Made by a program: the position numbers and the translations under genes
DNA from: JBGSTR01 sp963707135
GTDB taxonomy: Bacteria > Pseudomonadota > Gammaproteobacteria > Chromatiales > Chromatiaceae
DNA length: 64,000 nucleotides
NCBI GenBank assembly: GCA_963707135.1
Contig: CAVPOY010000001.1
Coordinates: 248,001 to 312,000 of the forward strand
Direction of reading: 5' to 3'
Notes under the pieces: model-generated
What the model was told of the DNA's origin: nothing
The model's database searches: none
What the model saw: the letters and a program-made list of their open reading frames with translations, nothing else
Shown: positions 44,116 through 51,151 of the stretch, in pieces
How the letters are laid out: the number at the start of each line of letters is the position of its first letter
Position numbering within the stretch: position 1 is the stretch's first letter

Positions 44116-45438
44116 ATGCCCAGCGTACAGACAGAGCACGATTTCCAGCGTGGCGTCGAGGTCCTGCGTGAGCAGATCGACGGCAAGATCGCTTCCTACT
44201 TCACCAGCTGCGTGCACTGCGGCCTGTGCGCCGAGGCCTGCCTGTTCTACACGGAGACCGGCGACCCGCGCTATACGCCGATCTACAAGGTCGAGCCCAT
44301 GCGCCGGCTCTGGCAGCGGGAGAACACCTTCTTCGGCAAGCTCGGCAAGGCGTTGGGGTTCGGGCGCGACCTGACCGCGGACGATTTCGCCGAGTGGCAG
44401 GAGATGACCTATGACAGCTGCACCCTGTGCGGCCGCTGCTCGATGGTCTGCCCGGTCGGCAACGACATCGCCTATATGATCCGCAAGCAGCGCGAGGCCT
44501 TCGCCGCGTCGGGTTACAGCCCCGAGGGCCTGCAGGGGGCGACCCAGCGTGCGCTGGAGATCGGCAGCCCGATGGGACTGACGCTGAAGTCGCTGGAGGC
44601 CCAGGTCAGGCACGTGGAGAAGGCCACCGGGCTCGAGGTGCCGCTCGACAAGAAGGGCGCCGACTACATGGCGCTGCTGTCGTCGATGGAGGTCATCAAC
44701 TTTCCCGAGTACATCGAGAGCCTGGTTCGCATCTTCGACGCGGCCGGGGTCAACTGGACCCTCTCGCGCAAGGCCTTCGAGGCCACCAACAGCGGCATCC
44801 AGATCGGAAGCTCCGAGATCGCCCGGGAGCTGGTGAGCCGGGTCGTCGATGCGGCCGAAGAGCTCGGCGTCAAGTACGTCATCAGCCCCGAGTGCGGTCA
44901 CGCCTACATGGCCATCCGCTGGGACGGGCCCAACCTGATCGGGCGCAAGTACGGCTTCGAGGTCGTGCACATCATGGAACTGCTGGACCAGCTCCGAGCG
45001 TCGGGCCGGCTGCAGACCGAGGGTATCGAGGAGCAGCGCCTGACCTACCACGACCCCTGCCAGATCGCCCGCCGAGGCGGCGTCCTGGCGCAGCCGCGGA
45101 ACCTGCTGCGGATGGTCGCGCCGGACTACCCGGAGATGTCCGACCACGCCCGCATGAACTGGTGCTGCGGCGGAGGCGGCGGCGTCAGCGCCAACGAGGA
45201 GACCGCGGACCTGCGCCTGCAGGTGTTCAAACGCAAGAAGCGCCAGCTCGAGGAGATGAACCCGGACACCCTGGTGACGGCCTGTGCCAACTGCCGGATC
45301 GTCATCGAGGAAGGCCTGGAGCACTACGAGATGGACATCTCCGTCATCGGCCTGACCGAGCTCATCGCCGAGCACCTGACGAAGCCGCGTAGGGTAGCCT
45401 CGGCGGCGGAGGGCGGGCCCAGACCCCCAGGAGAGTAA
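44116..45438 (+). CDS. HdrD/DsrK/GlpC-like CCG-domain iron-sulfur protein
   Basis: 440 residues. Two [4Fe-4S] ferredoxin motifs open it: CVHCGLCAEAC (Cys32-42) and CTLCGRCSMVCPVG (Cys102-112). The C-terminal half carries one full CCG cluster motif (HDPCQIARRG, NWCCGGGGGVS, ACANCRIV) and a partial first one (SPECGHAY). The full motif is the hallmark of the noncubane-cluster subunit of heterodisulfide reductase, where disulfides are reduced or formed. The natural disulfide substrate is unknown. Co-transcription with fdhABC suggests formate or quinol-linked thiol/disulfide chemistry; this is inference. A promoter-free 16-bp gap precedes it. Confidence 0.86.
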   Translation: MPSVQTEHDFQRGVEVLREQIDGKIASYFTSCVHCGLCAEACLFYTETGDPRYTPIYKVEPMRRLWQRENTFFGKLGKALGFGRDLTADDFAEWQEMTYDSCTLCGRCSMVCPVGNDIAYMIRKQREAFAASGYSPEGLQGATQRALEIGSPMGLTLKSLEAQVRHVEKATGLEVPLDKKGADYMALLSSMEVINFPEYIESLVRIFDAAGVNWTLSRKAFEATNSGIQIGSSEIARELVSRVVDAAEELGVKYVISPECGHAYMAIRWDGPNLIGRKYGFEVVHIMELLDQLRASGRLQTEGIEEQRLTYHDPCQIARRGGVLAQPRNLLRMVAPDYPEMSDHARMNWCCGGGGGVSANEETADLRLQVFKRKKRQLEEMNPDTLVTACANCRIVIEEGLEHYEMDISVIGLTELIAEHLTKPRRVASAAEGGPRPPGE

Positions 45439-45479
45439 TCGATAGCGCGGTGCAGGTCAGACTGGAGTGCCTACGAGAC

Positions 45480-45776
45480 TTGCGTCGCTCCCGCGGTCGA
45501 CCCCTCGAGGCTCGGCGCTGGAGGGGCTCTCTTGGCGTTCTGCACCACGGAGGATTTCGGCGCGGTGCGCTGGCGGCGGTGAATCTGGGCAACGATGCGG
45601 ACACCACAGGTGCCATCTATGGGCAGCGCGCCGGGGCCTACTATGGTCTCGCCGGGATCACGGCGCCGTGGCGGAGCCGGATCGCCAAGCACGACTTGAT
45701 CTTGGCGCTCTCCGAGGGATTGATGTCGTTTGCGGCGGACCCTGGCCCGGAGGTGGCCAACGTCGCGACGGGATGA
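45480..45776 (+). pseudogene. Degraded C-terminal fragment of an ADP-ribosylglycohydrolase (DraG-like)
   Basis: The frame ending at 45776 contains GALAAVNLGNDADTTGAIYG followed by QRAGAYYGLAGITAPWR, the highly conserved metal-binding end of ADP-ribosylglycohydrolases. Immediately upstream the matching sequence continues in other frames: AFCTTEDF around 45534-45557 and SALEGLSW around 45510-45533. At least two frameshifts therefore separate three consecutive family blocks, and the N-terminal two thirds of the gene are absent. It lies after the fdh operon with no start or ribosome site. The remaining 45439-45873 sequence shows nothing else. Confidence 0.75.
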
Positions 45777-45873
45777 CGTAATCCGCGTCGACTCGTGGCC
45801 GTATTGCAATTCGTTGAAGGTGGGTGGCCCGCTTGTGCGCCGGGAGCGCCGTAACCGGTCTCGCCTCCGCGCT

Positions 45874-46596
45874 TCACATACCCCCCACACGCACGTAGAT
45901 CAGGCAGCCTCTTTCGGAAAACGGCGTGTGCTCGCTCATGTGCGGGCTCCGTATCCAGGTCCCCGCCGGGTAGCGCCCGTGTTCGTCGGCAAGCTCGCCT
46001 TCCAGCACCAGGATCTCCTCGCCGCCCCAGTGCGTGTGGCGCCGAAAACGGGTACCGGGCTCCCAGCGCACCAGTGCTATGTTCTCAGGAAAACCAGGCT
46101 GGCTGTAGAGCGGCCGTACCGTTAGACCAACAACTACCCCTGGTCGCCAATCGTCGCGGACGGTGGTGTCCTCGAGCATGCGGAATCGATCCTCTCCCGG
46201 GTACTGGCGCAGTCGCACGAACAGCGTGCAGCCGGATTCCGACCGGGGTGAATGCCGGCTGTCATGGGGATTCATCAGGAAAGTGCCGGCTGGGTAGTCG
46301 CCGTACTCGTCGGCGAAGATTCCGTCGAGTACCAGGATCTCCTCACCCTCGGGGTGCGCGTGCTCGGGAAACGCCCCGCCGGGCGCGTAACGCACCAGGC
46401 TAGTCACCGGCCCAGTTTCGCCGCCCTGGCGGTACAGCGGCTTGCGCCAGACGCTGCCACTCGGGCTTGGCTCCCAAGGCAAGCGGTCCGTGTCGACGAC
46501 CACGCGTAGGCCAAGGTCGGCATTGACATCGGCGAGTGGTTCGCTTTCGGATGGCGCCATCGTCTGCAAATGAATCTCCGAGTCGGTCATGGGCAC
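45874..46596 (-). CDS. Double-cupin ChrR-like protein
   Basis: 240 residues with two tandem cupin barrels of the ChrR anti-sigma C-terminal type. The first has PEHAHPEGEEILVLDG and FLMNPHDSRHSPRSESGCTLFV. The second has RRHTHWGGEEILVLEGELADEH and SPHMSEHTPFSERGCLIYV. In each, the His-x-His...Glu pattern can bind zinc or another metal. The N-terminal sigma-binding zinc finger of true ChrR is missing and no ECF sigma gene adjoins, so this is a free cupin protein, possibly a redox or metal-linked enzyme. ATG 46590 (MTDSEI) is an alternative start. Confidence 0.8.
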   Translation of the reverse strand: MPMTDSEIHLQTMAPSESEPLADVNADLGLRVVVDTDRLPWEPSPSGSVWRKPLYRQGGETGPVTSLVRYAPGGAFPEHAHPEGEEILVLDGIFADEYGDYPAGTFLMNPHDSRHSPRSESGCTLFVRLRQYPGEDRFRMLEDTTVRDDWRPGVVVGLTVRPLYSQPGFPENIALVRWEPGTRFRRHTHWGGEEILVLEGELADEHGRYPAGTWIRSPHMSEHTPFSERGCLIYVRVGGM

Positions 46597-46715
46597 GCTA
46601 TTGGTCTGTGGCTACGCGAGCCTACCGGAACGGTTCTTCGCAAGGCTACTCCTGCCTGCTGCCGGTCGCGGGCGACCTTGATCTCCCGACGCGCGACTTC
46701 AGGCACGCGGTCGGA

Positions 46716-47162
46716 CTACTGGGTTGCGGCCTCCGCGAACATCTTCAGGGCGCCGCCGACCTTTTTCAGCGGCTCATCGCACCCGTCAAGCCCGTGGCGC
46801 TCCGCGAGATAGGTCGGGTCATAGTAGGCGAGCCAGACCTTGCCGTCCGCATCCTGCCAGACCAACGCCTTGAGCGGCAGGTCGATGCCGATGGTTCGCC
46901 CGCACTGCATCAACGGCGTGCCGACCTTCGGCGAGCCGAAGATGACGAGCTCGGTCGGCGCGAGCTCCATGTCGACGCTTTTTGCGCCCGCCGCGTGGTC
47001 GATTCTGGCGAAGACTTTGATCCCCTTCGATTCGACGGCGGCCACCAGCTTGTCGGTCGTGGTGGAAACATCGTTGTTGCTTTCGACGGTCACGAGGCCC
47101 TCCTCGGCGTAGGCGCCGTGGGCGAGGGTGGCCAGCACGATCGCGAGCAAAAAGGCTTTCAT
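46716..47162 (-). CDS. Exported DUF302 family protein
   Basis: 148 residues from ATG 47162, with AACGGAGGAA upstream. A signal peptide (MKAFLLAIVLATLAHGAYA) is followed by a single DUF302 domain: TTDKLVAAVESKGIKVFARIDH, MELAPTELVIFGSPKVGTPLMQ and IGIDLPLKALVWQDADGKVW. DUF302 proteins are small periplasmic or cytoplasmic proteins common in sulfur- and metal-metabolising bacteria; the role is unknown. A longer upstream in-frame start would precede the signal peptide with an Arg-rich stretch and is rejected. Confidence 0.87.
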   Translation of the reverse strand: MKAFLLAIVLATLAHGAYAEEGLVTVESNNDVSTTTDKLVAAVESKGIKVFARIDHAAGAKSVDMELAPTELVIFGSPKVGTPLMQCGRTIGIDLPLKALVWQDADGKVWLAYYDPTYLAERHGLDGCDEPLKKVGGALKMFAEAATQ

Positions 47163-47315
47163 GGCGGGGTTCCTCCGTTGGATGAAGATTACTCGGCCGG
47201 GTAATCGGGCGTGGGCGCGGCCCGCGCAGGGGCCGCTTCTATCGCATTTGCGTTGTCTGGGTGCCCGCACCTCAGTCTGACGGCGGCTGTCGGCAGTTCA
47301 ACCCATGACGCCTGT

Positions 47316-47336
47316 CAAGTATAGCGGTGATACTTG
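47316..47336. promoter_or_regulatory. Perfect 7-bp inverted repeat, possible operator
   Basis: CAAGTAT (47316-47322) and ATACTTG (47330-47336) are perfectly inverted about a 7-nt centre. The site lies in the divergent region between the DUF302 gene and the CBS-domain gene, within one of the few AT-richer stretches of the window. A repressor-binding palindrome is plausible. The rest of 47163-47484 shows no gene. Confidence 0.38.
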
Positions 47337-47484
47337 GCGGTGTTTATCGATAACCCCGATTGGCCTGAATTTAGCCTGGATTAACGTCAGGACCCCAATT
47401 AGAATGCGCCCTTAGCGAATGCGGCAGTGCAGCATAACCGGCCGCGGCAAGAAGCGGCCACGCGCCGGCAGAGGGGTTCCATCC

Positions 47485-47994
47485 ATGTCATGTAAAGTCG
47501 AGGCTCAGGTGCAGGGCCCATTGGTGTCGCTGGACGAGCGGGCCAGCGTGCAACAGGCAGCCGAGTTGATGACGGCCCGAAAAGTGGGGTCGCTGGTGGT
47601 GATGCACGAAGGCGAGGTGGTGGGTCTGTTCACCGAGCAGGACCTCCTGCGGCGCGTCGTCGCCGACGGTAGGACACCAGCCGATGTCAGGCTTGGCGAA
47701 GTCTGCACCCGTGATCTGATTTCGGTCGCGTCGGACACCGACTGCCTGCGCGCCATCGCCAAGATGCAGGCGAACCGGTGCCGCCGGCTGCTGGTATACA
47801 GGGGCCGACGGTTCCTCGGCGTCGTCAACCTCACCGACCTGGCCCATGCGCTGACTCGCAAGGGACGGGGTCAGGATCTGGTGGTCAACGCCTTCGGCGT
47901 CGTAACGCTGGTGGTCGCCGTTGCCGTTATCGCGATCCTGTTGTTGAAGCTGCCGGAGGTGATGCAGCTGACGGGTGATTTGGGTTCGCGTTGA
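47485..47994 (+). CDS. CBS-pair protein with C-terminal membrane anchor
   Basis: 169 residues. Two CBS motifs (residues about 9-60 with SVQQAAELMTARKVGSLVVM and VGLFTEQDLLRRVV; 70-125 with DCLRAIAKMQANRCRRLLVY and FLGVVNLTDLAHAL) form one adenosyl-nucleotide-sensing module. A single transmembrane helix (VVTLVVAVAVIAILLLKLP) follows near 143-161. The architecture suggests a membrane-localised energy or nucleotide sensor without an effector domain. ATG 47485 has GAGGGG 9 bp upstream. It converges on the L,D-transpeptidase gene. Confidence 0.84.
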   Translation: MSCKVEAQVQGPLVSLDERASVQQAAELMTARKVGSLVVMHEGEVVGLFTEQDLLRRVVADGRTPADVRLGEVCTRDLISVASDTDCLRAIAKMQANRCRRLLVYRGRRFLGVVNLTDLAHALTRKGRGQDLVVNAFGVVTLVVAVAVIAILLLKLPEVMQLTGDLGSR

Positions 47995-48022
47995 GCCGGA
48001 TTCCTTTGGCGATGTTCGGGAT

Positions 48023-48565
48023 TCAGGGAAGTATATCGATCGGGGTGCCGTCCGCCGTCATGGACCAGATTTCGTCGATCGCCATGTTCGACACGGCGAT
48101 ACAGCCGAAGGTCCAGTCTCCGGCCTTGGGGGTATCCCGGCCGTTGGGCTGACCGTGGATCATGATCATGCCGCCGGGGTCGTCACCCTTGAAGCGCGCG
48201 CGCATCCGGTCCTGGCCGTTCGGGTAGGAGATGTGCAGTGCCTTGCGGTAACCGCTGTTGGCGCTTCGCCAGTCCAGAAAGTAACGCCCCTCCGGGGTTC
48301 GTCCGTCCCCTTTCCTTCGCTTGTGGCCGGCGGGCTGGTAGCCAAGCGCGATCTTATAGGTCCGCAGGGGCTTGTCTCCCCGCATCAGGTAGAGACGGCG
48401 CTCGGATTTCTTGATGACGAGCTTGTCCGCCAGCGACGTTGTCGGTGCGCTAGAGCGAGCCGGGTCCGGCGGGCTCGCCTGGTCCGGAACATAGGGAAAA
48501 CCATGAGCGGAAAGCGGAACGTAGAGGATTACGAGCAACAACCACGGACGACGGTGAAACAACAT
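48023..48565 (-). CDS. L,D-transpeptidase (YkuD) family protein
   Basis: 180 residues from ATG 48565, with a signal peptide (WLLLVILYVPLSAHG). The YkuD domain starts KLVIKKSERRLYLMRG and contains the catalytic His in MIMIHGQPNG and the nucleophilic Cys in DWTFGCIAVSN, with GDGRTPEGRYFLDWR before them. Such enzymes form 3-3 crosslinks in peptidoglycan or attach lipoproteins. This is the short YafK/ErfK-like group without a LysM or peptidoglycan-binding domain. An in-frame GTG at 48592 is less likely. Stop is 28 bp from the convergent CBS gene. Confidence 0.9.
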   Translation of the reverse strand: MLFHRRPWLLLVILYVPLSAHGFPYVPDQASPPDPARSSAPTTSLADKLVIKKSERRLYLMRGDKPLRTYKIALGYQPAGHKRRKGDGRTPEGRYFLDWRSANSGYRKALHISYPNGQDRMRARFKGDDPGGMIMIHGQPNGRDTPKAGDWTFGCIAVSNMAIDEIWSMTADGTPIDILP

Positions 48566-48882
48566 TCGAACCAGGACCTCGAGGAAAAACACCGAAACGC
48601 GTGAGAATTCTATCTATTCTGGCTGCTGGATGTCATCCGCGTGATCTGAGAACCGAGCGCCGCCGCGCGATTTTGCCAGACCGCCGGGGTTGGTTGTCGA
48701 GGTCGGCTAGGAGCACACTACATCAAGGTGCCTCGTTTCCGTGTTTCGTGCCATCGGGTGGCGCGTCGCCCGCCGACGTAACCCGATCGGATTCGCACGT
48801 AGTCCGCCGAGCGGCGGGCCCATCCACTCCAGCGCCGCATGGCCGATCGGGTTTTTCGGCGTTTTCCCCGGAGGAATCCAAG
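48566..48882. other. Leader region before mgtE, no recognised riboswitch
   Basis: About 320 bp between divergent ykuD-like and mgtE genes. I looked for magnesium (M-box) and manganese (yybP-ykoY) riboswitch cores and saw neither. GGCCGATCGGGTTTTTCGGC near 48841-48860 could fold weakly. Confidence 0.4.
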
Positions 48883-48885
48883 ATG
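48870..48885 (+). promoter_or_regulatory. Strong ribosome binding site leading to an out-of-frame ATG before mgtE
   Basis: GGAGGA (48870-48875) is 7 bp from ATG 48883. That ATG opens a frame encoding MTDSSAVRALED, then diverges from the mgtE frame by one base at about 48917. The mgtE frame itself is open upstream only to a TGA at 48884-48886. A single-base deletion near 48915 would join the two. Confidence 0.5.
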
Positions 48886-48916
48886 ACTGACAGCTCCGCG
48901 GTTCGAGCCCTGGAAG

Positions 48917-50245
48917 ATGCTCACCTATTACGCCAAGGCGGGCGAGCGCAGCGAGCTGGAGGCGTTTGTCCTGGCGATCGGTCCGAGCGAGACCTTCCGC
49001 GCCCTTCTGCGCCTGGATCCGGCTCAACGCCAGCTAGTCCTCACGACCCTGTCTCCCACCGAGGCGGCGGAGATTATGGAGGAGATCCCTGGCGAGCATG
49101 CCGCGGGCTTCATGGAGCAGCTTTCCGCCGGCGACGCGGCCAGCATCGTCGACGCCATGGAGAGCGCCGAGCAGGCCGATCTGCTTGCGGGCATGCACAA
49201 GAAGGAGGCCGAGGCGATTCTGGCGCGGATGGATCCGCAGCGAGCCGCCGATGCGCGGGAACTGATACGATATCCCCCCGACGTCGCCGGCGGACTGATG
49301 GTCACCGAGTTTCTTGCCTACCCCGAAACCGCGCTGGTGCGCGATGTTCTGGACGGGCTCAGCGAATGGGTGGAGAAAAGGCCTGACGAGGAGGCACATG
49401 TCTATGTGGTCTCCGCGTCCGGCATCCTGATCGGCGGTCTCGACCTGGCGGGTCTGGTGCTGTCGCGCCGCACGGTTCCACTGAGCGAGATCGTGAAGCG
49501 GCCACGATTCGTCTCGGTCAATGCCACGCTGGACGAACTGGACAACCTGTTCGAGTGTCACCAGCTTGCCTTCGTTGCCGTCGTCGACGAGCGCCAGAAA
49601 CTGCTCGGGATCCTTCGGAGGGACGACCTTAATCAGGCACTTCAGGAACGGGCCGATGCGGACTACCTGAAATCCCAGGGCATCGTCGGTGGCGATGAGA
49701 TCCGCGCCCTCCCGGTGCTCACGCGGTCCCGGCGGCGTCTGTCCTGGCTGAGCCTGAACATCTTCCTAAACATAATCGCCGCCAGTGTCATCGCACTGTA
49801 CGAGGACACGCTCAGCGCGGTGATTGCGCTGGCGGTATTCCTGCCGATCGTGTCGGACATGAGCGGCTGCTCGGGAAACCAGGCCGTGGCCGTCAGCATG
49901 CGCGAGTTATCGCTGGGGATCGTCAAGCCCTACGAGGTTGCTCGCGTCTGGCTTCAGGAGATCTCCGTGGGCCTGATCAACGGAGTCGTGCTCGGTTTCC
50001 TGATCGCGGCGGCGGCGTGGCTCTGGAAGGGCAACGTTTATCTGGGGCTGGTCGTTGGTTGCGCTCTCGCGGTCAACACAATGATCGCCGTATCCCTGGG
50101 CGGAACCGTGCCTCTATTCCTCAAGCACTTCAAGATCGACCCCGCCGTCGCGTCTGGGCCCATACTGACCACGGTGACGGACATGTGCGGCTTCTTCCTG
50201 GTGCTGGCCCTGGCTACGCTGATGCTGCCCAAGCTGGTGGTATGA
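48917..50245 (+). CDS. mgtE: Magnesium transporter MgtE
   Basis: 442 residues from ATG 48917. The order is MgtE N domain (residues 1-120, superhelical repeats such as LSPTEAAEIMEEIPGEHAAGF), a CBS pair (125-250), a connecting helix, then five transmembrane helices from about 275. The pore-forming signature PIVSDMSGCSGNQAVAVSMREL is present, as are MIAVSLGGTVPLFLKHFKIDPA and the final TDMCGFF helix. It is a magnesium-gated channel-like importer. The start is ambiguous: the strong GGAGGA site at 48870-48875 serves ATG 48883 (MTDSSAVRALED), which is one base out of frame with the rest. Confidence 0.88.
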   Translation: MLTYYAKAGERSELEAFVLAIGPSETFRALLRLDPAQRQLVLTTLSPTEAAEIMEEIPGEHAAGFMEQLSAGDAASIVDAMESAEQADLLAGMHKKEAEAILARMDPQRAADARELIRYPPDVAGGLMVTEFLAYPETALVRDVLDGLSEWVEKRPDEEAHVYVVSASGILIGGLDLAGLVLSRRTVPLSEIVKRPRFVSVNATLDELDNLFECHQLAFVAVVDERQKLLGILRRDDLNQALQERADADYLKSQGIVGGDEIRALPVLTRSRRRLSWLSLNIFLNIIAASVIALYEDTLSAVIALAVFLPIVSDMSGCSGNQAVAVSMRELSLGIVKPYEVARVWLQEISVGLINGVVLGFLIAAAAWLWKGNVYLGLVVGCALAVNTMIAVSLGGTVPLFLKHFKIDPAVASGPILTTVTDMCGFFLVLALATLMLPKLVV

Positions 50246-50248
50246 GAA

Positions 50249-50271
50249 AGTCCCGGTTGGAAACCGGGACT
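50249..50271 (+). terminator. Perfect 10-bp hairpin after mgtE
   Basis: AGTCCCGGTT (50249-50258) pairs perfectly with AACCGGGACT (50262-50271) over GGA, 4 bp after the mgtE stop. No U-tract follows, so this may be an interspersed palindrome acting as RNA end rather than a classical terminator. Confidence 0.5.
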
Positions 50272-50894
50272 ACTATTGGGCCGAGGTATCCCGGGGCAAG
50301 CGATCCCGCGCGATATGCCGGTTACTCGCGGTAGCTATCTGGCGCTCGCTCGGCGCCCCTTCGCGCCGCCATAGCCGCTCGGCGTTTCTCTCGCCCGGGG
50401 AGCGCCGTCCTCGATGCACTCGTCCTACGACGATGTTCCGCCGGCACGTCTTGTACGGTGGTTTGCCGAGATCGAGGTTCTGACGCTCTCAGGCCCCTTC
50501 GCTGGCGCCGCCTCGCGTTCGCGCCTGCTGATCGCCGGGGCCGCCGGGCCAGCGTCGCCGTAGCGGGTCGCGGCAACAAGCATATCTGTAGCTCATGAAC
50601 AACGTCGTTGTCTACGAGGCATGTCGGCTGCAGCCGGGGCACCTTGAGTTCGGCTTTGGCAACATGTCGCGTTATTGGCCACGCGAACGGGGCTTGCAAA
50701 ATACAGATCCCGCGTTACGCTATAAAACTGTGTGGCCCGTCACGGCAATCGGTCCGTTTTGTGTGGTTAGAAAGCGACGCGGGGTGTGCTCAGAACCTTC
50801 CGGCGAGTTTTGACAAGTCGTTCTATTTGCTTTCGAGACAATGTGGTGCCCACGTTACAGATAGGGGGCCGAACCTGTTCCGGAGGTTGAATCC
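50272..50894. other. Intergenic region with no supported gene
   Basis: About 620 bp. Short plus-strand frames (50595-50813, 50608-50898) have no ribosome site and no family resemblance. A TTGACA at 50813-50818 and a TATAAA near 50721 could belong to promoters of the small gene at 50895, but spacing to partner boxes is poor. Confidence 0.45.
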
Positions 50895-51089
50895 ATGACC
50901 ATCAGCCAATCGCATGCCATTTGGGAGCTTTGTCGGCAGGGTTTCCCCCTCAACGCAGAAGAGGCGGCGGAGCGCTGGGAGAGCGGCGAGACCTACGAGC
51001 CGGATTCCCGGTTGCACGTCTCTCGGGAGATCGTTCAGCTGATCGACCTTTGCAACTGGGAAATACGGGTTCAGGGGAGTCAGGTATAG
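50895..51089 (+). CDS. Small hypothetical protein, 64 residues
   Basis: ATG 50895 has CCGGAGG 8 bp upstream, a better ribosome site than most neighbours. The product (MTISQSHAIWELCRQGFPLN...) is acidic, mostly helical by eye, and has two Cys and four Trp/Tyr positions but no motif I recognise. It converges with the Lon-like protease gene 60 bp away. No family is claimed. Confidence 0.45.
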   Translation: MTISQSHAIWELCRQGFPLNAEEAAERWESGETYEPDSRLHVSREIVQLIDLCNWEIRVQGSQV

Positions 51090-51151
51090 GCCACGGCGGC
51101 TAGACCGCCGAAGCCGTTTCCCAGCGTCGACCTATCTGAGCCGAGCGGCGC

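Noticed and set aside
45450..45776. Intact 108-residue ADP-ribosylglycohydrolase-like gene
   Set aside because: Only the last 65 residues match the family; upstream blocks are in other frames, so it is recorded as a pseudogene.
48566..48882. M-box or yybP-ykoY riboswitch ahead of mgtE
   Set aside because: None of the conserved core sequences were found in the leader.
50595..50898. Small plus-strand frames between mgtE and the 64-residue gene
   Set aside because: No start context and no recognisable protein; only the downstream gene at 50895 has a ribosome site.
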